From positions 1 to 40,784 of the forward strand of contig JACIXH010000020.1 in assembly GCA_014360565.1 (NCBI GenBank): a stretch of 40,784 nucleotides of DNA. The letters run 5' to 3'. A program made the position numbers and the translations under genes. Positions 24,801 through 32,270 of the stretch are shown here, piece by piece. The first letter of the stretch is position 1. Each line of letters opens with the position of its first letter. The stretch comes from Nocardia sp. Its GTDB lineage: Bacteria > Actinomycetota > Actinomycetes > Mycobacteriales > Mycobacteriaceae. The notes below the pieces were generated by a model that saw only the letters and a program-made list of their open reading frames with translations, ran no database searches and was not told where the DNA came from.

Positions 24801-25655
24801 TCAGACCACCTGTGGGGGGAAGACGACGGCGTAGATCTGGGTGATCACCACGTTGACACCGAGCAGCATGACGGTGGAGCTGACCACCGCGGAGTTCACC
24901 GCGTTGGCCACACCGCCGGGGCCACCGCGAGCGTTGAGGCCGCAGTCGCAGGCGATGATCGCGGCGATCAGACCGAAGATGACCGACTTCAGCAACGCCA
25001 CCGCCAGGTCGCGGGTGACCGCGAACGAGGCGAAGGTGCTCATGTAGGAGCCGGGGGTACCGCCCTGGGCGAAGATGTTGAACATGTAGCCGGTCAGAAA
25101 GCCGACGAAGATGACGAAGCCGCAGAGCAGGAAGCTGACCAGCATCGCGGCGCCGAGGCGGGGAGCCACCAGGCGGCGCAGCGGGTCGACGCCCATGACC
25201 TTCATCGCGTCGATCTCTTCACGGATGGTGCGCGAGCCGAGATCGGCACAAATGGCCGAACCGACGGCGCCCGCGATCATCAGCGCGGTGACCAGTGGGG
25301 CGCCCTGCTGAATGATGCCGAGGCCGTTGGCCGCACCGATGAACGAGGTGGCGCCGACCTGTCCCGCGACCGCGCCGACCTGAATGGAAACGATCACTGC
25401 GATCGGGATAGCGACCAGCAGCGTGGGCGCCGCGGCGACACTGGACATGAACGCGGACTGCCGGACGAACTCATCGAAAGGAAAGCGCCGACGGAAGATT
25501 GCGACGAACAACTCCGTGATCGCTTCGATACCCATTGTGATCTGTCGGCCGAAGGTTTCCAGCGACTTCTTCGGGTGGTCGTCCCAAAGGCCCTTCGTCC
25601 AGTCGACAGCCTCGCTGACTCGTGAACGTGTGGGCGGACTCTCGGTCGACTGCAC
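24801..25655 (-). CDS. yrbEA: MlaE/YrbE-type ABC permease A
   Basis: First gene of the mce operon: a 284-aa MlaE-family permease. After an amphipathic N-terminal part (residues 1-60) come about five membrane helices and the signature R-E-E-I-D-A-M-K-V-M-G-V-D-P-L-R-R-L-V-A-P-R, which couples to the ATPase. GAGAGGGG lies 2-9 bases before the ATG. The operon promoter must lie in the upstream 25656-26143 region; no regulator gene of the Mce1R or KstR type adjoins it. Confidence 0.93.
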   Translation of the reverse strand: MQSTESPPTRSRVSEAVDWTKGLWDDHPKKSLETFGRQITMGIEAITELFVAIFRRRFPFDEFVRQSAFMSSVAAAPTLLVAIPIAVIVSIQVGAVAGQVGATSFIGAANGLGIIQQGAPLVTALMIAGAVGSAICADLGSRTIREEIDAMKVMGVDPLRRLVAPRLGAAMLVSFLLCGFVIFVGFLTGYMFNIFAQGGTPGSYMSTFASFAVTRDLAVALLKSVIFGLIAAIIACDCGLNARGGPGGVANAVNSAVVSSTVMLLGVNVVITQIYAVVFPPQVV

Positions 25656-25717
25656 TGCATAACCCCTCTCGACGCCGGACCCTCAACGCCCCGGCGACTT
25701 GTTTGCTTGACGCACCT

Positions 25718-25729
25718 TACTACGGAGTA
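25718..25729. promoter_or_regulatory. Candidate operator upstream of mce operon
   Basis: TACTACGGAGTA: ten of twelve positions are self-complementary (TACT/AGTA arms, central CG). It is placed where a repressor could block the mce promoter. Short palindromes also occur by chance, so this is only a candidate. Confidence 0.25.
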
Positions 25730-26089
25730 GCGCAGAACACATCACCGACATGTGAGCGCTGTCATAGATAGAGGTCACTGTCCAGAACTGCTATGAGACA
25801 CGTCATCCGGGACCCTACAGCCCGCAATTCCCGAGTTCGAGGGATTACGCGCGAAGGTGTTTCCCACAGGGTTTCCCAGCCCCAGCCCTCGCGGCGACGG
25901 AATATTGCGGAAAATTGTCATTCATAACGAATCCCTCGTCGAATTATCCGAACACATCACGTGTGAAACACGAACGACGCGCCGCGACACGATTTCAATA
26001 GGGAATCGCTATGACAACCAGCTCGTCTGGCAAGCTCCGATTCAACGCAAAACGGGACCGTCCAAGGGCGCGCCCGGAACCGAATACAG

Positions 26090-26120
26090 GCACGATAGAC
26101 AGACCGTATTGATATCGTGC
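26090..26120. promoter_or_regulatory. Inverted repeat before the protease gene
   Basis: GCACGATA (26090-26097) and TATCGTGC (26113-26120) are perfect 8-base arms around a 15-base spacer, 23 bases before the protease ATG. Spacing between arm centres is 23 bases, about two helical turns, so it suits a dimeric regulator on one face; a transcript hairpin in the 5' leader is the alternative. Confidence 0.4.
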
Positions 26121-26143
26121 GAGCTTCCGACATCTGGAGGGAC

Positions 26144-26812
26144 ATGTTCAGCAAACTCGCCAAGGTGGCCAACGCCGCCTTCGCCCTCGCCCTCGGTGCA
26201 GCACTGCTCGGCACCGGTGCGGCCACCGCGCAAGCAGGCCCCCCGGTGATCGGCGGCGGCTCCGGCATCGTGATCGACAACGCGTTCGAGTGCACCCTCA
26301 CCACGGTCGGCCACGACAGCGCGGGCAGGCTGGTCGGGCTCACCGCCGGCCACTGCGGCGACGCGGGCGCGCCGGTCAGCGCGGAGGTGGATCGGGGCTA
26401 CGGCGAGATCGGCCGTTTCGCGTACAGCAATCACGAACTCGACTACGCGGTCATCGAATTCACGCCGGGCCGGATCATCCCGGTGAACCGGATCGGCAAC
26501 GTCAGCATCACCGGCGTCGGCGGGCCTGCGCAGTTCCCCACGATCGTCTGTAAAGAAGGCCGGACCACCGGCAACACCTGCGGCATCACCTGGGGTGACG
26601 TCTTCCAGACCAACACCGAGACCTGGTCGCAGATGTGCGTGGTCGAAGGCGATTCCGGCGCGCCGGTCGTTGTCGGATCGACGTTGGTCGGCATGGTGAA
26701 CGCCTACCTGGCCGTGGCCTGCTTCGGGCCCGAGGTCGGGACGAATATGAACTCGATCATGGACGACATCAACGCGCGCGGTGGTGTCGGCGCGGGATAC
26801 CACCCGATCTAG
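26144..26812 (+). CDS. Secreted trypsin-like serine protease (S1 family)
   Basis: This 222-aa precursor has a signal peptide (M-F-S-K-L-A-K-V then a hydrophobic core, cleavage near A-Q-A at 29-31) and a chymotrypsin-fold domain with the catalytic triad H70 (L-T-A-G-H-C-G), D100 (E-L-D-Y-A-V-I-E-F) and S171 (E-G-D-S-G-A-P). Six cysteines (50, 71, 136, 146, 165, 193) can form three disulfides. The mature protein starts very soon after the signal, so there is no long propeptide as in streptogrisins. GGAGGG 1-8 bases before the ATG sets the start; an in-frame GTG 9 codons upstream lies inside the inverted repeat. Related exported proteases occur in mycobacteria. Substrates unknown. Confidence 0.9.
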   Translation: MFSKLAKVANAAFALALGAALLGTGAATAQAGPPVIGGGSGIVIDNAFECTLTTVGHDSAGRLVGLTAGHCGDAGAPVSAEVDRGYGEIGRFAYSNHELDYAVIEFTPGRIIPVNRIGNVSITGVGGPAQFPTIVCKEGRTTGNTCGITWGDVFQTNTETWSQMCVVEGDSGAPVVVGSTLVGMVNAYLAVACFGPEVGTNMNSIMDDINARGGVGAGYHPI

Positions 26813-26826
26813 GTTTCGTGCTGTCG

Positions 26827-26866
26827 AGCGGGTCGTGTGGATGTCCACGCGGCCCGCTATTCTTCT
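26827..26866 (+). terminator. Terminator after the protease gene
   Basis: A 15-base stem (26827-26841 with 26844-26858, two G-U pairs) with a tiny loop is followed by ATTCTTCTCT. It lies 14 bases past the protease stop and overlaps the stop of the convergent MFS gene. Confidence 0.75.
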
Positions 26867-28320
26867 CTGACCTGCGACTTCCCGATGATGGGAGCGAGTG
26901 CGGGCCCATCGGCGCCCGCGCAGTGCGGCACACAATCGACGCGCTCGGGCTCTGGGGCCCGGCGCGGCACCCGCAGCAGGACCGCGGAGATGCCCGCACC
27001 GACGAGCAGCAGTACCGCGCACCAGCGCATCGCGGTGTCGAAGCCCGCGGTGAAGGCGACCGGATCGCCGAACGCGCCCGAGAGCCCGGCGAGCCCGGGC
27101 AGCGCCGCCACGGCCAGCAACTGTGCCGTACGCGCGACGGCGTTGTTCACCCCGGACGCGATGCCTGCCTCGCCCTCTCGCACCGCGCCGAGCACCGCGC
27201 CGGTCAACGGCGCGACCATCACCGACAGCCCCAACCCGAAGACGAACACCCCCGGCAGCACGTCGGTGAGATAGTTCGCGCCCGCCCCGATCCGCTGGAG
27301 CGCGAACACCCCACCCGCGGCCAGCAGCGGACCGAGCGTCATCGGAATCCGCGGCCCGTGCCGCTGCGCCCACCGCCCCGCGGGTGCCGAGAGCACCAGC
27401 ATCAGCAGCGTGACCGGCAAACTGGCGGCGCCCGACGCCATCGGCGAATAGCCTGCGACCAGCTGCAATTGCAGCACCAGCAGGAAGAAGACGCCACCGA
27501 GCGCGGCATAGACGAGCAAGGTCACCAGGTTGGCCGCGGTGAACACCCGCGAGCGGAACAGCGCAGGCGGTACCAGCGGATTCGGGCTGCGCAGTTCCAC
27601 CAGCACGAAAACCGCCAGCGCGACCGCTCCGAGGGCGACCAGCACGACGCTCCCGTCGATCAGCCCCAGGGTGAGCGCACCGAGCGCGATCGCGACGATC
27701 ACCGCGCCCGGCACATCGATCCGCGTGGTCGCCATCGGGTCGCGGCTCTCGGGCACATGCTTCATCGCCACGACGCCGACGAGCAGCGCGAGCGGCACAT
27801 TGAGCAGGAAGATCGCCCGCCAACCGACCAGATCGATCAGCCCACCGCCCAGCAGCGGCCCGAAGGCGCCTGCCACCCCACCGAGCCCGGACCACAGTCC
27901 GATCGCACTGCCCTGATCGCGACGATCGATCGACGCCGAGATCAGCGCCAGACTTCCCGGGGTGAGCAGCGCGCCTGCCACACCTTGCAGCAATCGCGCG
28001 ACGACCAGCATCTCGATGTTCACCGCGGCCGCGCACAACAGCGACGTGATCGCGAATCCGACGATCCCCCAAACGAATACGCGACGACGGCCGAGCCGGT
28101 CACCGAGCGAACCGCCGAGCAGGATGAACGAGGCCAGAGTGAGGGTGTAGCCGTTGACGGTCCACTGCAGCCCGGCGACATCGGTGTGCAGCGACTCGCC
28201 GATGCGTGGCAGCGCGACCGAGACGACAGTGGCGTCCAGCGACGCCATCGACGAGCCGAGGATGGTGGCGAGCAGAATCCACCGGCCGGTCGCCGACTTC
28301 AGCTGAACCGTCTTGGGCAC
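26857..28320 (-). CDS. MFS transporter, DHA2 (EmrB/QacA) family
   Basis: A 487-aa proton-driven exporter with about 14 membrane helices. Motif D1 L-D-A-T-V-V-S-V-A-L-P near residue 29, motif A G-D-R-L-G-R-R-R (74-81), motif B L-L-Q-G-V-A-G-A-L-L and motif C G-L-G-G-V-A-G-A-F-G-P-L-L-G-G-G place it in the DHA2 drug:H+ antiporter group. Substrate cannot be read. The C-terminal tail is unusually rich in Cys, Arg and Glu, cytoplasmic. It is single on the minus strand, ending at the terminator shared with the protease gene. Confidence 0.92.
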   Translation of the reverse strand: MPKTVQLKSATGRWILLATILGSSMASLDATVVSVALPRIGESLHTDVAGLQWTVNGYTLTLASFILLGGSLGDRLGRRRVFVWGIVGFAITSLLCAAAVNIEMLVVARLLQGVAGALLTPGSLALISASIDRRDQGSAIGLWSGLGGVAGAFGPLLGGGLIDLVGWRAIFLLNVPLALLVGVVAMKHVPESRDPMATTRIDVPGAVIVAIALGALTLGLIDGSVVLVALGAVALAVFVLVELRSPNPLVPPALFRSRVFTAANLVTLLVYAALGGVFFLLVLQLQLVAGYSPMASGAASLPVTLLMLVLSAPAGRWAQRHGPRIPMTLGPLLAAGGVFALQRIGAGANYLTDVLPGVFVFGLGLSVMVAPLTGAVLGAVREGEAGIASGVNNAVARTAQLLAVAALPGLAGLSGAFGDPVAFTAGFDTAMRWCAVLLLVGAGISAVLLRVPRRAPEPERVDCVPHCAGADGPALAPIIGKSQVREE

Positions 28321-28358
28321 AACTCCAAGTTAACCGGCCGGGCAGACCTTTCGCCTGA

Positions 28359-29009
28359 TTACAGGCTTTCCACGCAGACGACCATCTTGCGCTCGGAGTA
28401 TTTGAAGCCGGAGTCGGCGACGTCGGGGCAGTCGTCGACGCTGTCGGAACTCTTGTTGATCGTGATCACCTTGACCGGTTCGGTCCCGCCCTCGCTGCAC
28501 TCGATGCGCTTGGGTTCGTCGCCGCCCACGTCGATGCAGCCGCCGACGACCCAGTCGATGTCGAGGCACAGCGCGCCGGTCTCGATGCCGTTGAGCGTCT
28601 CGGCGTAGAAGTTGTCGCGGTCGCTCACACAGCCGCTGCTGGTCTTGGCCTTGGCGATGACCTTGTAGTTCGACGCACGGCTACCGCACGAGGCCTTCTC
28701 GATGGTCGCGTCGTCGACGGTGCCGCCGAGCGAGACACAGTCACCGATACTGGCTTGGAAGTCGGTCTTGCCGCCCTTGCTCGACGTCGGCGCGGGCTTG
28801 CTCGTGGTGGGTTTGCCGGTGGTCGACTTGCCCGGCTTGGTAGTGGTCGGCGTCGCGCCGCTGGTCGCGGGGACGACGTCGATCGCCGGCTGAGCGTAGC
28901 CGTCGATGGTGCCTCCGCAACCGGTCGAGACGAACGCGGTCACGGTGATGGCGATCGCGCCGACGAGCCGGCCGATTGGCAAATCTGCAAACACCCATTG
29001 TGAATACAC
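28359..29009 (-). CDS. Putative lipoprotein with Cys-rich C-terminal domain
   Basis: A product of about 216 aa. A short N-terminus is followed by a hydrophobic signal and lipobox F-V-S-T-G-C (Cys about residue 31), a Thr/Lys/Pro-rich linker (T-T-T-K-P-G-K-S-T-T-G-K), and a C-terminal domain with about eight cysteines (G-D-C-V-S-L, K-A-S-C-G-S, S-S-G-C-V-S-D, D-D-C-P-D-V, V-V-C-V-E-S-L). This layout resembles the LppU/SCO3402-like lipoprotein group of actinobacteria, whose role is not known. The start is uncertain: GTG at 29009 or 29012 are best; GGGGG lies 8-9 bases upstream. It precedes the MFS gene on the same strand by 38 bases, so they may be cotranscribed. Confidence 0.8.
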   Translation of the reverse strand: MYSQWVFADLPIGRLVGAIAITVTAFVSTGCGGTIDGYAQPAIDVVPATSGATPTTTKPGKSTTGKPTTSKPAPTSSKGGKTDFQASIGDCVSLGGTVDDATIEKASCGSRASNYKVIAKAKTSSGCVSDRDNFYAETLNGIETGALCLDIDWVVGGCIDVGGDEPKRIECSEGGTEPVKVITINKSSDSVDDCPDVADSGFKYSERKMVVCVESL

Positions 29010-29128
29010 CACTCGAGCCACCCCCGTCGACTCCAACCGGCGGGTCTGTTGCTGCGATACCCTTGGGATTTCGGTCGCCACGTGCGGCGCAGGGCCCCCG
29101 ATCGCCGGTATCAGGAGGTATCCCGACC

Positions 29129-29173
29129 TTGTTTGCCAGCAGGACCCGTCACCGGCGGGCACGCACGCGGTGA
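29129..29173 (+). CDS. Possible 14-codon Arg-rich leader peptide
   Basis: TTG at 29129, 10 bases after a perfect AGGAGG, opens a 14-codon frame, M-F-A-S-R-T-R-H-R-R-A-R-T-R, with six arginines. Its TGA overlaps the GTG of the esterase gene (GTGA). The strong ribosome site has no other start codon in the esterase frame, so it seems meant for this frame. It could couple translation or sense arginyl-tRNA; it may also be chance. No homologue known to me. Confidence 0.25.
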   Translation: MFASRTRHRRARTR

Positions 29174-30405
29174 GCAGCACACCGTCACCGGGGACACCGG
29201 CAGGCGATTTCGCGGCGCCACGGCAGATGGTGGTCGATCCGCGCTTCATCCGGCTCGCCGATCATTTCTTCGGCATGTTCGCCCAGCCGAGCAGAGGCGG
29301 CGGCGCGCTGGCCATCTATCTGGACGGCAGCCCGGTCGTCGATATCTGGGCGGGTTGGGCGGCCAAGGATCAGCGCTGGACCGGCGAGAACATCGCGCTC
29401 ACCTTCTCCACCGGCAAGGGCGTCGCCGCCACGGTGCTGCATCGGGTGGCCGAGCGCGGGCTCATCGATTACGAAGCGCCCGTGGCCACCTACTGGCCGG
29501 AGTTCGCAGCGCACGGCAAGGACGACATCACCGTGCGTGACGTGCTGTCCCATCGCGCCGGCCTGCACCGCGTGCGCGGACTGGTGCCCGGTCGCGAAGG
29601 CATTCTCGACTACGGCGCGGTGGTGACCGCGCTCGCCGAGAGCCCCGCCGACCCACGTCGCATCCGCAGCTCGGGCTATCACGCGATCACCTTCGGCTGG
29701 CTGGTCGCCGAGATCGTGCAGCGGGTGACCGGCGATTCCTTCACCGACGTGCTGCGCCGAGAAGTGGCCCAGCCCTTGGGAATCGACGAGTTCTGGTTCC
29801 AGGTGCCGCCGGGCGAGCGGCACCGGATCGCGAAGATCTTTCCGCATCTCGCACCACCGGGTATCCGCTGGAACACCGCGTCGTCGGTGCTGTCGTGGGT
29901 GCGCCCCGCACGCGGGCTCGCCGAGGCCGGGATGCCGGAGAGTTTCGACGAGCTTGTCCGCGATCCGCGGGTGCACGATGCGGTGATGCCCGGGTGGAAC
30001 GGGGTGTTCTCGGCGCGGGCGCTGGCCAGGATGTACGGCGCGCTCGCCAACGGCGGGCAGGTGGGCGATGTCGTGTTCCTGCGGCCGGAGACGATCGAGG
30101 CGATCAACCGAACCCAGCAGACCAGCAGCCGCGATTACGTCCTCGGCTTCCCGCTGCACTTCACCCTCGGCTATCACCGTCCGGTCCTGATGACCAAACA
30201 TCAACCGCGAAATGCCTTCGGCCACTACGGCGTCGGCGGCTCCGGCGCCTACGCCGACCCCGACCTCGGCATGTCGATCGCATTCGTCACCAACCGGCTG
30301 GGCGGCGCGGTCACCGCACTCGGCGACGCCCGGTTGGCCAAACTGGCCGCAATGGCACAGACAACAGCGCGCCGCATCCACGGCCCACCTCCACCAACGA
30401 ACTGA
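29170..30405 (+). CDS. Serine beta-lactamase-fold esterase (EstB/LipL type)
   Basis: This 411-aa enzyme has the class C beta-lactamase/esterase motifs: S-T-G-K with nucleophile Ser (F-S-T-G-K-G, about 80-83), catalytic Tyr in S-S-G-Y-H-A (about 176, the Y-x-N/A position) and a C-terminal H-Y-G-V-G-G-S-G in place of the K-T-G box. That combination is typical of family VIII esterases rather than true beta-lactamases, so it most likely hydrolyses short esters, perhaps lipid-linked. No signal peptide. I chose the GTG at 29170 (GTGA overlap with the possible leader); ATG at 29227 is a second option. Mycobacterial homologues are named LipL/LipD/LipE. Confidence 0.88.
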   Translation: MSSTPSPGTPAGDFAAPRQMVVDPRFIRLADHFFGMFAQPSRGGGALAIYLDGSPVVDIWAGWAAKDQRWTGENIALTFSTGKGVAATVLHRVAERGLIDYEAPVATYWPEFAAHGKDDITVRDVLSHRAGLHRVRGLVPGREGILDYGAVVTALAESPADPRRIRSSGYHAITFGWLVAEIVQRVTGDSFTDVLRREVAQPLGIDEFWFQVPPGERHRIAKIFPHLAPPGIRWNTASSVLSWVRPARGLAEAGMPESFDELVRDPRVHDAVMPGWNGVFSARALARMYGALANGGQVGDVVFLRPETIEAINRTQQTSSRDYVLGFPLHFTLGYHRPVLMTKHQPRNAFGHYGVGGSGAYADPDLGMSIAFVTNRLGGAVTALGDARLAKLAAMAQTTARRIHGPPPPTN

Positions 30406-30424
30406 CCGAGGCGGCGCGACAAAG

Positions 30425-30446
30425 GGGCCCCCGTACGCGGGGACCC
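30425..30446 (+). terminator. Terminator-like hairpin after the esterase gene
   Basis: GGGCCCCCG (30425-30433) and CGGGGACCC (30438-30446) pair at eight of nine positions with a 4-base loop, 20 bases past the stop. There is no T-run, as in many actinobacterial terminators. Confidence 0.45.
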
Positions 30447-30461
30447 AGAGTCAAACGCCCT

Positions 30462-30554
30462 GTTCTCGGCGCGCCTGGCGCCGATGGACTGACCGAAGGG
30501 TGCGACGAAGGAGTGCCCGTAGGGAGAGAAGAGGCGGAGTCAAGCGCCGAGAAC
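30462..30554. repeat. Paired inverted repeats in the esterase-P450 gap
   Basis: GTTCTCGGCGC (30462-30472) has a perfect 11-base reverse complement at 30544-30554, and TCGGCGC/GCGCCGA (30466-30484) form a local hairpin that competes with it. A direct repeat GAGTCAA(A/G)CGCC occurs near both ends. It could be a switchable RNA structure or a dispersed intergenic repeat of the genome. Confidence 0.45.
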
Positions 30555-30617
30555 CGCGGCGCCAGCCGCCGATAGACACCGTCGAACCTCTGGGTGCCGT
30601 GTGCCGTAGTAATAGGC

Positions 30618-31952
30618 ATGAGTTCGCCCGCTCCTGCCACGCCACGCTTGTCGTTGCTGCACGGCTTGGCCGCGGGCCGCGATTTCGAGGGCTACCTGCG
30701 GCGACGCGGCGCCGGCAGTGAGCCGTTCGCCGTCGGGTTCCCGGGTTTTCCGCCGGTGCTGTTCACCGGAACGGCCGAGGGTGCGCGCGAACTGTTCCGG
30801 GCGCCCGTGGCGTTGCTGGAGCCGCCGCGGCCGAACCCGATCGAGCCGATGGTCGGGGCCGCGTCGCTGATTCTGAGCTCCGGAGCGCGGCATCGCGCGG
30901 ATCGCGCACTGCTGGCGCCTGCGCTGCACGGTGCGCGGGTGCGGTTGCTCGGCAAGGTGATCCGCGAGGCGACGCTGAACGAGATCCACTGTGGTGCAGG
31001 TGGTTCCTGGAAACTCGGCAGCCGCATCAATGCGCTGACGGCCTCGCGCTCCATTACCCTGCGGGTGATTCTCGCCGCAGTGTTCGGTACAGCATCAGAT
31101 CGCGAGGACGAATACGACGGCGTGATAACCGATTTCCTCGCGGCCTTCACCACCCCGCTGATGGTCGCGCCCGTATTACGCCGAGGCATAGGCGGTTTCG
31201 GGCCGTGGGCGCGGTTCGCGGCGGCACGTGAACGGCTGGACGACCTGCTCGCGGCCGACATCGCCGCGCGCCGCCGCCGCACCGGCCCGGCCGACGGCGA
31301 CCTGCTCGACCTCCTGCTCGCCACCCGCTACGACGACGGCGCCGGACTCACCGACACCGAGCTGTGCGAACAACTGCGCACCCTGCTCGTCGCGGGCCAC
31401 GAAACCACCGCGACCACCCTCACCTGGGCGCTCTACCACCTGCATCGCGAACCCGGCCTGCTGGCCCGCGTGCTGGCCGAGCTAGCCGCCGCGGGCGACG
31501 ATCCCGCCGAACAGGCGCGACTGCCGCTGTTGGATGCCGTCTGCCAGGAGACTCTGCGACTGCACCCACCGGTACCGATCGTCTTGCGCAGCGTGAAAGA
31601 GCCGCTGCGCTGGCGCGGAGTCGACGTTGCGGCGGGCGCGACCATCGGTTTGGCCGTAGGCGTTCTGCACGCTCAGTCGTCGACCTGGCCTGCCCCACAC
31701 TTGTTCCACCCGGATCGCTTCCTCGACCGCAAGCCGACCCCGTTCGAGTTCGCTCCGTTCGGCGGCGGTCACCGGCGCTGCATCGGGTCGACGCTGGCCG
31801 AGTACGAGCTACGGGTCGTGCTGGCAACCCTGCTGACCGAGGTCCGCTTGGCTCTCGACCCCGCGTCGGCCTTGAACGGGCGACCACGAGCCGTGCCGCG
31901 CAATATCGCGACCGCGCCGGATCGGGCGATCCACTTCACACGGACGGGGTGA
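30618..31952 (+). CDS. Cytochrome P450
   Basis: A 444-aa heme monooxygenase. The I-helix oxygen motif A-G-H-E-T-T is at 259-264, the ExxR pair E-T-L-R at 311-314, and the heme loop F-G-G-G-H-R-R-C-I-G at 381-390 with Cys388 as heme ligand. No membrane anchor, as in other bacterial P450s. Its form resembles CYP families that act on lipids or polyketides in actinobacteria, but the substrate cannot be read. No ferredoxin or reductase gene lies beside it. The ATG at 30618 gives the usual N-terminus; the upstream in-frame GTG lies in the repeat-rich gap. Confidence 0.92.
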   Translation: MSSPAPATPRLSLLHGLAAGRDFEGYLRRRGAGSEPFAVGFPGFPPVLFTGTAEGARELFRAPVALLEPPRPNPIEPMVGAASLILSSGARHRADRALLAPALHGARVRLLGKVIREATLNEIHCGAGGSWKLGSRINALTASRSITLRVILAAVFGTASDREDEYDGVITDFLAAFTTPLMVAPVLRRGIGGFGPWARFAAARERLDDLLAADIAARRRRTGPADGDLLDLLLATRYDDGAGLTDTELCEQLRTLLVAGHETTATTLTWALYHLHREPGLLARVLAELAAAGDDPAEQARLPLLDAVCQETLRLHPPVPIVLRSVKEPLRWRGVDVAAGATIGLAVGVLHAQSSTWPAPHLFHPDRFLDRKPTPFEFAPFGGGHRRCIGSTLAEYELRVVLATLLTEVRLALDPASALNGRPRAVPRNIATAPDRAIHFTRTG

Positions 31953-32270
31953 TCTGCCTCACGTGAGGTTTGGAAGTCACACCGATGTGCTTCACGGCTG
32001 TTCACCCGCACCGTTGTCGACTCGCCGCTGTGAGCGCGGCGTTTGACCGAAGCCGGTGGATCACAGCATGTTATGTGACCCACTGCACATAGTTGCGCGG
32101 CCGTTATCACCGCGCAACGCGGCTGGCACCAACTCAGCCGGTGCGGGTAGTAATAGGGGGTCAGGGTCGGGGATTCGTTACCTCGCGGAGACCCGTCGCG
32201 GCCTCTGCGTCAATGAGAACAAGCGTCACTGAGTAGATCTCGCGCCGCCACCCGCGGAACGAGAGATGGA
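31953..32270. promoter_or_regulatory. Structured 318-base leader region of the L,D-transpeptidase gene
   Basis: No gene. It holds a perfect 12-base palindrome CCTCACGTGAGG (31957-31968), an imperfect 10-base repeat (32056-32065 with 32074-32083) and a perfect 9-base repeat GTTGCGCGG/CCGCGCAAC (32092-32100, 32110-32118). The last two could be stems of a leader RNA or operators. I compared it in mind with the ydaO c-di-AMP riboswitch, which often precedes wall genes in actinobacteria, and do not find its key motifs. Confidence 0.45.

Larger units (their letters stand above)
25656..26143. promoter_or_regulatory. Divergent control region of mce operon and secreted protease
   Basis: A 488-base region between divergent genes, more AT-rich than its neighbours, with no convincing gene. 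It should hold the promoters of the nine-gene mce operon (minus) and of the protease gene (plus). An imperfect palindrome TACTACGGAGTA at 25718-25729 is 62-73 bases before yrbE-A, and a perfect inverted repeat lies just before the protease gene (26090-26120). I see no KstR-type site. Confidence 0.5.

Noticed and set aside
26042..28072. 676-codon minus-strand open frame over protease and MFS genes
   Set aside because: It crosses two well-supported genes in a shadow frame and its sequence is Arg-rich noise.
26635..28608. 657-codon plus-strand open frame opposite the MFS gene
   Set aside because: The minus strand encodes a 14-helix transporter with motifs; this frame is rich in Arg, Gln and Asp with no fold.
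32056..32083. Possible CRP/cAMP-type site before the transpeptidase gene
   Set aside because: The half-sites are in the everted order (TCACA then TGTGA), so it is treated only as an inverted repeat.
31953..32270. ydaO-type c-di-AMP riboswitch before the L,D-transpeptidase
   Set aside because: I could not find the conserved core segments; only unrelated hairpins are visible.
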